From positions 1 through 64,000 of the forward strand of contig CAYTFC010000002.1 of assembly GCA_964436955.1 (NCBI GenBank): a DNA stretch of 64,000 bases, read 5' to 3'. The position numbers were made by a program, and so were the translations under genes. Below, one piece after another: positions 9,021 to 16,530 of this stretch (position 1 is its first letter; each line of letters begins with the position of its first letter). This stretch comes from CAMFKD01 sp964436955. Its GTDB lineage: Bacteria > Chlamydiota > Chlamydiia > Chlamydiales > JAJFMA01. The notes beneath the pieces are model-generated. The model was not told the DNA's origin. It worked only from the letters and a program-made list of their open reading frames with translations, and made no database searches.

Positions 9021-10479
9021 TACAGCTACAGTCCCCTCAACGCCACAATTTGAAGATCTACCCGTCAAGCTGTTTGTGTATCCCGCCATTGTTTTTATGG
9101 TCATAGGGATGTTTTTTGGCGTCTTTATTTCCTTTAATGGAATGGTGATGCCTGATTATTGGGCTGGTGAATACATTCACTTTGGGCGCATGCGTCCGGT
9201 ACATGTTGGCCATGTTCTATTCTTATGGTTGTTGCCTGCTAATTTTGGATTGATTTTCTATATTACTCAAAGATTGTGCGGTGTGACGCTATGGAGTCGC
9301 TCGCTGGGAATATGGTCTGCAGCGCTTTACTGGCTTGCGCTTGTTCCAGGAACCTATTCATTTCCTTGGGGAACCAACTTTGGGTGGGAATATGCCGAGT
9401 TTCCCATGTGGTTGGGTTGGCTTCCGGTAAAATTCATGCTCTTATTTGCTTGGATACTGATCACCATTAACATTTACATGACCATAGCCAACCGCAAGTA
9501 TGATAAGCTCTATGTTTCCCTCTGGTATATCCTAGCCACGTTACTGTGGGGAGGGATTAGCTACTTCGCAGGAAACTGGGTAATCAACATGGTACCCCAG
9601 GGGATCTCTCGAGTGAATATGAGTTTTTTCTATGTTCATAATTTGGTGGGGTTAATTTTTACACCCATGGGCTTAGCCATTGCTTATTATTTCTTACCCA
9701 AAATGGCAAAGACGCCTATCTATAGCCATAAACTATCCCTCATTGGTTTTTGGTCCATTGCATTTGTGTATGCATGGGTAGGATCACACCATATTATTCA
9801 CGGACCCATGTCACAGTGGATTCAAACAGTAGCGATCATTTTTTCCGTTTGGCTGTTTATTCCCGTATGGTCAGCGGTTACAAACCTATTCGGTACACTT
9901 AAAGGCAATTGGCATAAGTATAATGAGAATGCGGCCATCCGATTTATCATAATGGGAACGCTTTTTTACTTGATGGTGAGTACGCAAGGAACATTCATGG
10001 CTGTGCGTAACGTCAATGAAATCACATCCAAGACAGATTGGATCATTGGACACGCTCATATGTCGCTCTATGGTACGTTCACCTTTTTCGCAATAGCGGG
10101 CATTTATGGGGCCTTGCCGGCCCTTTCCGGAAACCCCCTCTATTCAAAGCGCATGGCTGATTGGCATTTTACGCTAAACATGCTAGGAGCTTCCCTCATG
10201 TTCATTGCACTGCACGTTGGTGGCTTTTTCCAAGGTCTTCAATGGGCTACATGGGCTGATGGCGATAGCTACCGTGTATTTCAAAATAACCTCAGTAAGC
10301 TCCAATTTTTGGACACTATTGCCAGCATGCATTACTTTTGGCTGACACGTACAATTTCCGGTCTGTTTATTTTTGCCGGAAACTGCATCTTTGTCGTGAA
10401 TGTCTTTAATACCATTTTACTCAAGCCACGGCCTCGTCCAGTCCAGGCCCAAACCGTAGTTGTAGGAACGCTAGCATAA
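9013..10479 (+). CDS. ccoN: cbb3-type cytochrome c oxidase subunit I
   Basis: A 488-aa haem-copper oxidase with about 12 membrane helices. Visible metal ligands are RPVHVGH (low-spin haem), FFYVHNLVG (CuB histidine), VYAWVGSHHIIHG (two CuB histidines with the cross-linked tyrosine six residues before, as in cbb3 enzymes) and GHAHMSLYG (haem ligands). It reduces oxygen to water in the inner membrane, typically with high oxygen affinity. The start overlaps the end of the multihaem cytochrome gene, so the two are probably translationally coupled. Confidence 0.94.
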   Translation: MNDTATVPSTPQFEDLPVKLFVYPAIVFMVIGMFFGVFISFNGMVMPDYWAGEYIHFGRMRPVHVGHVLFLWLLPANFGLIFYITQRLCGVTLWSRSLGIWSAALYWLALVPGTYSFPWGTNFGWEYAEFPMWLGWLPVKFMLLFAWILITINIYMTIANRKYDKLYVSLWYILATLLWGGISYFAGNWVINMVPQGISRVNMSFFYVHNLVGLIFTPMGLAIAYYFLPKMAKTPIYSHKLSLIGFWSIAFVYAWVGSHHIIHGPMSQWIQTVAIIFSVWLFIPVWSAVTNLFGTLKGNWHKYNENAAIRFIIMGTLFYLMVSTQGTFMAVRNVNEITSKTDWIIGHAHMSLYGTFTFFAIAGIYGALPALSGNPLYSKRMADWHFTLNMLGASLMFIALHVGGFFQGLQWATWADGDSYRVFQNNLSKLQFLDTIASMHYFWLTRTISGLFIFAGNCIFVVNVFNTILLKPRPRPVQAQTVVVGTLA

Positions 10480-10481
10480 TT

Positions 10482-11744
10482 ATGACCGATCCTCATATCA
10501 CTCCAAAAATCGAAAAATCCGCTATCTACACGATGATCGGAATTGCTTTGCTATTTCTATCATCCATTTTAGCTACCGTTTTGGCTCCAAATCTCATTGA
10601 CCCCAGCTGGGTGGAACCATCCAGTCACTTTCAGGTACAAATGTATGAAGTGGCTGATGCTCATCTGTACGCAGCACGTGCTCTGCCGGGATCGCCTACA
10701 CTCGATTATGTGCACCATTTAAAGCAGGGATATTCCCTGATGGCGTTTCAAGAAACGGAACAACTGCGCATCCTCGCAGATCCTACCTTAGATCGTTATG
10801 TAACTCGCTTTGGTGAAAAGGATCTTAAGCTGACTACAAAAGTAATGCTGCTACGTAAACCCACCGGAGACTCCTTTGATAAAGCCGAAAAGCTTCGTGT
10901 AGAGGCCCAAAAGCTGTGGGAAGCCAAGAATCCAAATTGGAAGGATCGGGGACTAATACGCATGGATTATGGTGTGCTGGAGCTCTATGACCCAAAAATA
11001 GACGAAGCCTTTGCGCAAGCACGCACGGAGGGAACTTCAGAACACTATGTCGATAAAAATTTTACCATCTTGGATGGCCCCAAGCAAAAATATCATAACG
11101 ATACAGGCGTCATATATGTTCTCAATCCCGAGGAATATCGCTTCCGTCACGTAGGCATTGGAAGCATTCAAGGGTATCGCTACGACCCCAACGGCCAGTC
11201 TGTCAAAGATATTGCGCAATTAACTGGACCTGAATTGGGTTTTATATCTCGTAAAGATCTCATAGCTATGGGTGAGCACATCTTTGCGATAGAAGGATGC
11301 TGGTATTGTCATACAGATCAAAGCCGCACACTGATTCAAGACTGTGTACTCAATGGTGGAGCAGCCTATGCCGCCCCACCCTCATCAGGTAACGAGTATA
11401 TCTTTCAGAAAATCACTTTTCCAGGCACGCGCCGTATCGGCCCAGACCTGGCTAGAGTGGGAGTTAAGCGGCCCAGTCGAGATTGGCATAAAGGGCACTT
11501 CTGGCAGCCTCGTACGCCAAGTCCGGGAAGCATTATGCCATCCTTTAGGCATTTCTTTGATGATGACCCTCGCGGACAATCCTCTAGCCAAATTGGAATC
11601 CCAAACTATCGCTTTGAGGCCATGTACCAGTATTTGATGACCAAGGGAACGCGCATTACCGCGCCAACGCAAGCCTGGTGGTTAGGTAAGGACCCCTTGC
11701 ATACGACCGAGATTATTGAAGGACTGAGAACCGTAGAGCCTTAG
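10482..11744 (+). CDS. ccoO: cbb3-type cytochrome c oxidase subunit II, monohaem
   Basis: A 420-aa protein with one N-terminal membrane helix (about residues 18-38) and a single haem-c motif CWYCH near residue 272, followed by RRIGPDLARVGVKR and a methionine in SIMPSF, the expected axial ligand, all typical of CcoO/FixO. At 420 residues it is much longer than the usual ~200-240 aa; the extra ~150 residues lie between the membrane helix and the haem domain. It starts 2 nt after ccoN. It feeds electrons to CcoN. Confidence 0.92.
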   Translation: MTDPHITPKIEKSAIYTMIGIALLFLSSILATVLAPNLIDPSWVEPSSHFQVQMYEVADAHLYAARALPGSPTLDYVHHLKQGYSLMAFQETEQLRILADPTLDRYVTRFGEKDLKLTTKVMLLRKPTGDSFDKAEKLRVEAQKLWEAKNPNWKDRGLIRMDYGVLELYDPKIDEAFAQARTEGTSEHYVDKNFTILDGPKQKYHNDTGVIYVLNPEEYRFRHVGIGSIQGYRYDPNGQSVKDIAQLTGPELGFISRKDLIAMGEHIFAIEGCWYCHTDQSRTLIQDCVLNGGAAYAAPPSSGNEYIFQKITFPGTRRIGPDLARVGVKRPSRDWHKGHFWQPRTPSPGSIMPSFRHFFDDDPRGQSSSQIGIPNYRFEAMYQYLMTKGTRITAPTQAWWLGKDPLHTTEIIEGLRTVEP

Positions 11745-11747
11745 TAT

Positions 11748-11942
11748 ATGCCTGAATACGATTCCATTGGAATTTACGGAAATATCTTGCACCACAGCCT
11801 AGTCATGTGTTTTATGGGCAGTGCATTGTTAGTATTTATCTATTGCTGGCGCAAAGGGCGCTTAGATATGGATGACGACGCGGCCAATCAAATGATGCAG
11901 ATGAGCGACGATAACCCCCTTGAGGAGAGAAAAGATGGTTGA
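11748..11942 (+). CDS. small membrane subunit, CcoQ/CcoS-like
   Basis: A 64-aa protein with one membrane helix (about residues 12-33) followed by YCWRKGRLDMDDDA and a polar tail. CcoQ is a small single-helix subunit that usually follows ccoO, which fits the position. The motif after the helix also resembles CcoS and the 46-aa protein at 2986, so the two may be diverged copies. It starts 3 nt after ccoO and overlaps the next gene by 8 nt. Confidence 0.6.
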   Translation: MPEYDSIGIYGNILHHSLVMCFMGSALLVFIYCWRKGRLDMDDDAANQMMQMSDDNPLEERKDG

Positions 11943-12225
11943 TAAGCCCCCAAAAAATAGAGAGACTTCGGACATTCGCGATTTCGAAGACTTTGTGGGA
12001 GCTCCCGGCGAGGCACATGCGCCAACACCCCTCTTTCTTAATCTCATGTATGTCATCGTTATAGTCATCGGAATATTGATGTTTGTTTTCTTTTGGAATG
12101 GCAGTGATGGCTTGGATGAGGCTTTTGACCGCGGTGCATGGACACAGCTTCAGCGAGCCGCTAGAACTACATATCCTTGGCATGATAACGTTGTAACTCA
12201 TCCAGTCGAGCATAATAGCAAATAG
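11935..12225 (+). CDS. single-helix membrane protein, CcoP N-terminus-like, without haem motifs
   Basis: A 96-aa protein: an acidic N-terminus, then APTPLFLNLMYVIVIVIGIL, a membrane helix at about residues 32-53, and a short polar tail. Position (last gene after ccoO and a CcoQ-like gene) and topology match the N-terminal anchor of CcoP/FixP, but there is no CxxCH. A reasonable inference is a stripped-down CcoP anchor whose haem domains are supplied by the heptahaem cytochrome of this operon. I chose the ATG at 11935, preceded by GAGGAGA, over a TTG 15 nt upstream. Confidence 0.6.
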   Translation: MVDKPPKNRETSDIRDFEDFVGAPGEAHAPTPLFLNLMYVIVIVIGILMFVFFWNGSDGLDEAFDRGAWTQLQRAARTTYPWHDNVVTHPVEHNSK

Positions 12226-12812
12226 AGGCCGCCATAAGCCTGGTGACACGTTGCTATGGCGGTGCCTGTCTATAGGCATCGAATTTGAAAGACATTACAC
12301 AATCCCACTCCTACGCAAAGGATCATCCATAAAGATCAGCGCACCGTCCAGTATGTGCGCACACTCAAAACTGTATATTATTAATCTATTTTCATAAAAA
12401 AACTCGCTTTCAGTGTAGCCTAGAAGAGACTTTCTAGATTGTAGCTTACGGAAATTTGCACTAAAATAAGCGGTGATGTATAACTCAAAATCAGCATTAC
12501 ATAAAAACGTAATGCATTGTCAAATCTTAGACTTTAATGTTTTTGCTTGAGTCAAAAATTTAAAAAGGAGAAGGGAAGTGACAATACATCTCTACAAGCT
12601 CAGAACAAGCTATCACGTTATCCGTCAAGCCATCCATAATTTAGTCCCTATCTGACTCAAAACAGTTTTTGAGCCAAAGCTAAGGTGTTTAATTGCCAAA
12701 GCTGAGAAGATACGTTAATGGGAAAAATGGCCCTACTTTCTAAAAAAAAAACAATTTTTGAATTAAATTGATCTGAAAACTTGATTATGCCTTGCGAACC
12801 AAATGAGGACCT
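12226..12812 (+). other. 587-bp intergenic region after the respiratory operon
   Basis: Directly after the operon CCGCCATA (12229-12236) pairs with TATGGCGG (12255-12262), a likely terminator stem that runs into the repeat at 12257-12289. Further on are a GCATTAC/GTAATGC hairpin (12494-12515), a 25-codon GTG frame (12578-12655) with a good AAGGAG site but no recognisable content, and a CTCAAAA/TTTTGAG palindrome (12656-12672). The rest is AT-rich with nothing I can assign. Confidence 0.5.
12257..12289 (+). repeat. 33-bp dispersed intergenic repeat, copy 1
   Basis: Matches 22712-22744 at 29 of 33 positions in the same orientation. Both copies share TGGCGGTGCCTGTC and CGAATTTGAA and contain a GGTGCCTG/CAGGCACC-type inverted repeat, imperfect in this copy. 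Both lie in gene-free DNA. Confidence 0.6.
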
Positions 12813-13250
12813 ATGACGATTACTGAATTATGTTTAATTATTATCGCTGCGACATTAGTTGTTTTCGCTCTGTTTGTGATTATACTGGCTTTTCAATTAA
12901 AGAAAATGCTCAAGACGGTGCAATTTGATATTAATAGATTTACTAACGATGGGTGCCACGTACTTGCTAAAATGGAGAATTTTCTTCAAAACGACGCCCA
13001 TACAGTCTCTCAAAACACAACGGAACTACTCAGCAATTTAAACTCCTTATCAGCTGGGGTGAATGATAAAGTGAATTCCTTAAATTTCCTTTTTCATCCC
13101 CTGGATTTTTTAAATTCCCAGTTCAGCCCGAGTTCCTCTTCTTCCCAGGAACAGCAAAATTCAGCGTCCGTGGCCTTTCCAAAAATTTTGAAATGGATAG
13201 TGTCTAGCGTTCTTCTATTTAGGACTACAAAGGAGTTCATCAAAAAATGA
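12813..13250 (+). CDS. DUF948-like membrane-anchored protein
   Basis: A 145-aa protein with one N-terminal membrane helix (about residues 4-27), then an amphipathic helical region with the spaced pattern seen in DUF948/YtxG-like proteins (LKTVQFDINRFTNDGCHVLA, then NTTELLSNLNSLSAGVNDKV). The C-terminus is serine-rich. DUF948 and YtxH proteins are encoded together in other bacteria and are linked with envelope or general stress. Here too a YtxH-like gene lies two genes downstream, which supports the family call. The end overlaps the next start by 4 nt (ATGA). Confidence 0.6.
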   Translation: MTITELCLIIIAATLVVFALFVIILAFQLKKMLKTVQFDINRFTNDGCHVLAKMENFLQNDAHTVSQNTTELLSNLNSLSAGVNDKVNSLNFLFHPLDFLNSQFSPSSSSSQEQQNSASVAFPKILKWIVSSVLLFRTTKEFIKK

Positions 13251-13534
13251 AACACGACAACACAGAAACAAAAAAAGTAATATTGAGTTTACTACTAGGC
13301 GGGGTTATCGGGTTAGGTATTGCCTACTCCATGCGTAGCCATAAGCCACCTGTCATGAAAAAAATTGGTAGAACGGTTTCTGAACTAGGCGATATGTTGC
13401 AACATTATGACACTCCTAGCCAAGTGATGGAGTCTATCGAACATAAACTGCCAAATAGTGCAGCTGTTTTTAATAGTTTATCCGACTGGATAAATACTGG
13501 ATTCGAACTTTGGAAAACACTAAAAAAAGGATAA
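13247..13534 (+). CDS. small membrane protein of the DUF948/YtxH cluster
   Basis: A 95-aa protein with a hydrophobic segment at about residues 10-27 (VILSLLLGGVIGLGIAYSM) and a polar helical remainder. The glycine-rich LLGGVIGLGIAY segment resembles the membrane part of YtxH proteins but the rest is not recognisable. It overlaps the previous gene by 4 nt and precedes the next by 4 nt, so the three are one transcription unit. Confidence 0.5.
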   Translation: MKHDNTETKKVILSLLLGGVIGLGIAYSMRSHKPPVMKKIGRTVSELGDMLQHYDTPSQVMESIEHKLPNSAAVFNSLSDWINTGFELWKTLKKG

Positions 13535-13538
13535 AATT

Positions 13539-13853
13539 ATGAACGACCATTGCAGACGATCAGATTTTTTCTGGGGAGCGTTAACTGGTGGAACAATTGC
13601 CCTTTTGACGGTGCTGCTATGCACCACTAAAAAAGGAAAGCAGTTACAGAATCAAGTTAAAGAGATTTATCATGATGTTGAAGACACGGTAAAAGACGCC
13701 TTTGGTGAGTTAGAGGAAGGAGTTCAAAATGCTGCCTCTGAAGCTAAAGAGTTCGGTGAAAAAGTAGGGAAAAAGGTGAAAAAAGGTGCTTCGGACGCAG
13801 TAGACGCAGCTGAGCATCTCGCAGACAAAGCATCCAATGCCACTAAGTATTAA
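13539..13853 (+). CDS. YtxH-like protein with LEA-like helical tail
   Basis: A 104-aa protein. FWGALTGGTIALLTVLL (about residues 10-26) followed by CTTKKGKQLQNQV is the usual start of YtxH-domain proteins, where a glycine-bearing helix precedes a TKKGK-type basic motif. The rest is a highly charged, alanine-rich amphipathic helix of the late-embryogenesis-abundant kind. A role in envelope or desiccation-type stress is inferred from family only. Last gene of the three-gene cluster. Confidence 0.65.
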   Translation: MNDHCRRSDFFWGALTGGTIALLTVLLCTTKKGKQLQNQVKEIYHDVEDTVKDAFGELEEGVQNAASEAKEFGEKVGKKVKKGASDAVDAAEHLADKASNATKY

Positions 13854-13933
13854 TTCTGATTAAATATTATCGCGCCTGAAAAGGACCCAGGGCAACGCCC
13901 TGGGTAATGTCGAGCTGTCGCGTTTATATGTTG

Positions 13934-13957
13934 TAGCGCCGCTTCGCCAAAGCGGGC
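13934..13957. repeat. GC-rich palindromic repeat (REP-like), copy 1
   Basis: GTAGCGCCGCTTCGCCAAAG followed by CGGG forms an imperfect hairpin and matches the reverse complement of 60315-60339, which has GTAGCGCCGCTTCGTCGAAG. Both are in intergenic DNA. Confidence 0.45.
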
Positions 13958-13967
13958 ATAAGCAAAA

Positions 13968-13990
13968 GTCCTAGGACCCTGATTGCTACC
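13968..13990 (+). repeat. 23-bp repeat, copy 1
   Basis: GACCCTGATTGCTACC (13975-13990) is identical to 48509-48524. With the seven bases before it the match is 21 of 23. This copy ends 7 bp before the long hairpin at 13998. Confidence 0.6.
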
Positions 13991-13997
13991 AAAACTT

Positions 13998-14110
13998 CAT
14001 CTAGCGCTCATAGCGATATATCAGATGCAGCAGTGTGCCTCGACGGCAAGAGTGATCTCTTGCCGAGAGGTACAATGTTGCAGATGATGCATCGCTATGA
14101 GCGCTAGATG
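13998..14110. repeat. 113-nt near-perfect inverted repeat (MITE-like or structured RNA)
   Basis: The outer 20 bp (13998-14017) is the exact reverse complement of 14091-14110. The inner part continues to pair with a few mismatches, and the tip is a perfect CGGCAAGAG/CTCTTGCCG stem with a TGAT loop (14044-14065). The whole unit is one hairpin. No obvious target-site duplication flanks it, and there is no T-run on either side. It could be a non-autonomous mobile element or a structured RNA. Confidence 0.75.
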
Positions 14111-14268
14111 AGTAAGCCCCTCCATAAAAAAGAAGCACTGTAAGCGACAATAAGGCAAAGGACCTTCACCATAAAACCGCTCTCAGTTCGGCTCTTGATG
14201 TGGTAGTGTAACATTCTTTCTGTAAATTCGATCTCAGGGGAAAATGGTTCGTTAAGACTCTCGCGTTT

Positions 14269-14454
14269 TTGCCTTTCCATTTTGTAATAGAATACGACCC
14301 GCAAGTGGGGTTTTATCTATACTTGTTTACAGGCTATGAGTGTGTAGCTGACCACCTTCAAGAGAGCTTGGAGATTGCCAAGGATTGGGCTTTGGAAGGT
14401 TTTGGCGTTCCTAAAAAGGATATTTCTGCGGCAGTATGTAATGTGCATTTTTAG
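14269..14454 (+). CDS. short conserved-looking hypothetical protein
   Basis: A 61-aa frame with TTG as the only start in reach. FVIEYDPQVGFYLYLFTGYE and then DHLQESLEIAKDWALEGFGV reads like a complete small beta-alpha protein of a type I have seen as short hypotheticals in other bacteria; I cannot name it. The absence of an ATG and of a clear ribosome-binding site leaves open that it is a remnant of a longer gene. Confidence 0.45.
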   Translation: MPFHFVIEYDPQVGFYLYLFTGYECVADHLQESLEIAKDWALEGFGVPKKDISAAVCNVHF

Positions 14455-14782
14455 TCCCTTATGTCCTTTATCCAAAGTCTCTTAGATCCCTTTCGTCCTT
14501 TTGGTCTTTTGTCCCTTATGTCCTTTTCTAGGTTTGTGCAAGGGAGCCCTTAACCCTTACGTTGCTTCCGCAGCTAAGAATCAATTAATGCCATCTTCCC
14601 CACATTCATCGCTGCCGCGATGGTGGACATTGCTTTTCACGTCTCTGCGCCTCTTGCGGCTCTGCGTTTAAAATTGACAGCGGATTATCGTCTCGTACCT
14701 AGTAAGAACGATAATGGACGTAGAAAGGACAAAACGGTACGGTGCGTCCGGTTCGTCCTTCCTGTTAAGCTGATGCCTCTAG
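14454..14782. repeat. pyrimidine-rich repeat region
   Basis: GTCCCTTATGTCCTTT occurs exactly twice (14454-14469 and 14511-14526), with related TCCTTT units between. Further on, TCTCTGCGCCTCTTGCGGCT (14642-14661) resembles the TCTCTGTGCCTCTGTGGT unit of the inverted repeat at 28877-29108. CATCGC/GCGATG (about 14607-14621) is a short hairpin. No gene is seen. Confidence 0.5.
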
Positions 14783-15109
14783 CTACTTCTGACAGAGCTC
14801 GCTATATGCATCTATGATGTTAGAGCAAGCTTCTAAAATAGAGGGTCGGGCTCCCATGAGGAATTCCGCCATCTCTGCATCCATTTGCTGTAATTCCTTC
14901 TCGCTGAATTTAGAACGGGCGTCGCCTACGGGATAGAGAATTGTTTCGGCATTAACGGCACGCAAAGAATGAATGAGTTCTTTGGGTGAATTTTTGCCTG
15001 GCCACTTCAGAGCACAAATGGCTCTTATGCCAACGATGAGATTGATTTCGGCTTTTCGCATGGCTCTAGCTAGTCTAACGAGTTCTTTATGGGGGTCCAG
15101 TGTTGTCAT
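14783..15109 (-). CDS. hypothetical protein
   Basis: A 108-aa protein from the ATG at 15109 (a TTG two codons earlier is possible). It is soluble and helical, with no membrane segment and no motif I recognise. The frame shows ordinary amino-acid composition and lies alone on the - strand downstream of cysJ, so it is likely to be real. Confidence 0.55.
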   Translation of the reverse strand: MTTLDPHKELVRLARAMRKAEINLIVGIRAICALKWPGKNSPKELIHSLRAVNAETILYPVGDARSKFSEKELQQMDAEMAEFLMGARPSILEACSNIIDAYSELCQK

Positions 15110-15237
15110 TTCCAAGATCCTCTACAGCATTTGTGTTACAAAACTCCATTTTTGGAATAATTCACCCAAGGCTAAGCGCGGGAGATTCCTAACACTAACG
15201 CGTTTAATTAAATGTTTACCAGAGGTAAGTAACAGAA

Positions 15238-16383
15238 TTAGTAGACATCGCGAAGGTAGCGGCCTTGTTCTCGCAAGGCTTTAATGTAGGCTTTGGCGCC
15301 ATCAGTACCGTGGTAGGGTTCTATAATAGCTTGTAGAGTGCTCTCTACGTCTTTTGCCATATGTTCTGCATCTCCACAGACATAGAAGTATGCTCCTTCT
15401 TCTAGCCACGCATAGATATCGGCTGCTTGCTCAGCTAGTCTGTGCTGCACATAGATTTTTTCGGTTTGGTCGCGTGAAAATGCTAGGTCTAAACGCAAGT
15501 GACCGTTGTTGACCAAGGACATCCAGAAGTCTTCATAAAAGAAATCATGTTCACGATTGCATTCGCCAAAGAATAGCCAATTTTTGCCTTTGGATTGCTT
15601 AGCCATGCGCTCTTGCATAAACCCACGGAACGGTGCGACACCGGTTCCAGGACCAACCATGATGATAGGAGCATCTGTGTTGGCAGGTAGGGTAAAGTCT
15701 TTAGAGGGTTGCAAGTATGTGGGAACTGCAGGTAGGTGTAAAGGCACCAGGTCACACAGAAAATGAGAACACACTCCTGTTCTAAGATGCCCATTGGTGG
15801 CATATTGTGTGACGGCTACGGTGAGATGCACGATCTCGCCTTCTGCTTCCATCGCAGATGCTATGGAATAGAAACGCGGGAGTAACGGTCCTTGCAAGTC
15901 AGCGATCTCTTGTGGTGTGATGGGCGCTTCAGGGTGTTCGTGGAGAAGGTCCCACAACTCTCTACTTTCGAGATGTTGCTTCACAAAAGATGCATCAGCC
16001 GCTAAAACGCTTTCTAGGAGGCTCTTTTTTGAGCTATCGATTTGTCGTTCCGTCAGCAAGGTTAGCAGTTTTTTACTGCACCGATTGAGGTTGGCGCGGG
16101 AGGAAAGAAATTCACTAAAGGCTACTGTTTCGCCCTTTTTTGTAATGATATTTTCATCCCCAGAAACGCCCAGACGATCCAAAATCTTAAGCACGATAGC
16201 AGGGTCGTTTAATGGATAGATGGCGATGCTATCGCCCACTTTGTAGTGCATTCCACTTCCCCGCAAATCCAACACTAAATGATAGGTTGATTTGCTGGAT
16301 CCTGGGGTTGTAAGCGGATAACGCTCAGTCACCGAGGCCATAAAAGGGTTCGTTCTGGAGTATTCTATAGGGTTGTCCGACAT
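15238..16383 (-). CDS. cysJ: CysJ-type NADPH flavoprotein reductase without flavodoxin domain
   Basis: A 381-aa protein of the NADPH-cytochrome P450/sulfite reductase family. FAD domain with RFYSIASAM (about residue 170) and TGVCSHFLCD, NADPH domain with GPGTGVAPFRGFMQER (~245) and YVCGDAEHMAKDV (~335), and the characteristic C-terminus RYLRDVY. It moves electrons from NADPH through FAD. The FMN-binding flavodoxin domain of full-length CysJ (~600 aa) is absent, so an external flavodoxin or another acceptor is needed; no CysI is visible in the window. Chlamydia has a similar short CysJ. It is divergent to ppdK. Confidence 0.85.
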   Translation of the reverse strand: MSDNPIEYSRTNPFMASVTERYPLTTPGSSKSTYHLVLDLRGSGMHYKVGDSIAIYPLNDPAIVLKILDRLGVSGDENIITKKGETVAFSEFLSSRANLNRCSKKLLTLLTERQIDSSKKSLLESVLAADASFVKQHLESRELWDLLHEHPEAPITPQEIADLQGPLLPRFYSIASAMEAEGEIVHLTVAVTQYATNGHLRTGVCSHFLCDLVPLHLPAVPTYLQPSKDFTLPANTDAPIIMVGPGTGVAPFRGFMQERMAKQSKGKNWLFFGECNREHDFFYEDFWMSLVNNGHLRLDLAFSRDQTEKIYVQHRLAEQAADIYAWLEEGAYFYVCGDAEHMAKDVESTLQAIIEPYHGTDGAKAYIKALREQGRYLRDVY

Positions 16384-16530
16384 AAGACGAAAATCATACC
16401 CGACTGCCTTAAAAATGGGGAGAATAAAGAGTTGTTCGGTCCTAACTCACTGCAAATCTAGCTTTTGGCTATTACTGGTCTTTTTTTGAAGATAGGGGGT
16501 ATTCTGAAGGAATATAGAAGGGGGCAACTC

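Larger units (their letters stand above)
13854..14268. other. intergenic region dominated by repeats and a long hairpin
   Basis: It holds a GC-rich palindrome (13934-13957), a 23-bp repeat shared with 48502-48524 and a 113-nt near-perfect hairpin (13998-14110). A 66-codon frame on the - strand covers much of 14104-14304 but has no sign of being a gene. Confidence 0.6.

Noticed and set aside
11836..12279. 147-aa frame antisense to the last respiratory genes
   Set aside because: It lies opposite two frames with matching membrane-protein logic and good ribosome-binding sites, and its own sequence has no recognisable domain.
14104..14304. 66-aa frame on the - strand beside the long hairpin
   Set aside because: It begins opposite the small gene at 14269 and ends in the hairpin arm; no start signal and no recognisable content.
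16465..16530. N-terminal extension of ppdK from a TTG
   Set aside because: The ATG at 16531 has a strong purine-rich ribosome-binding site and gives the normal N-terminus.
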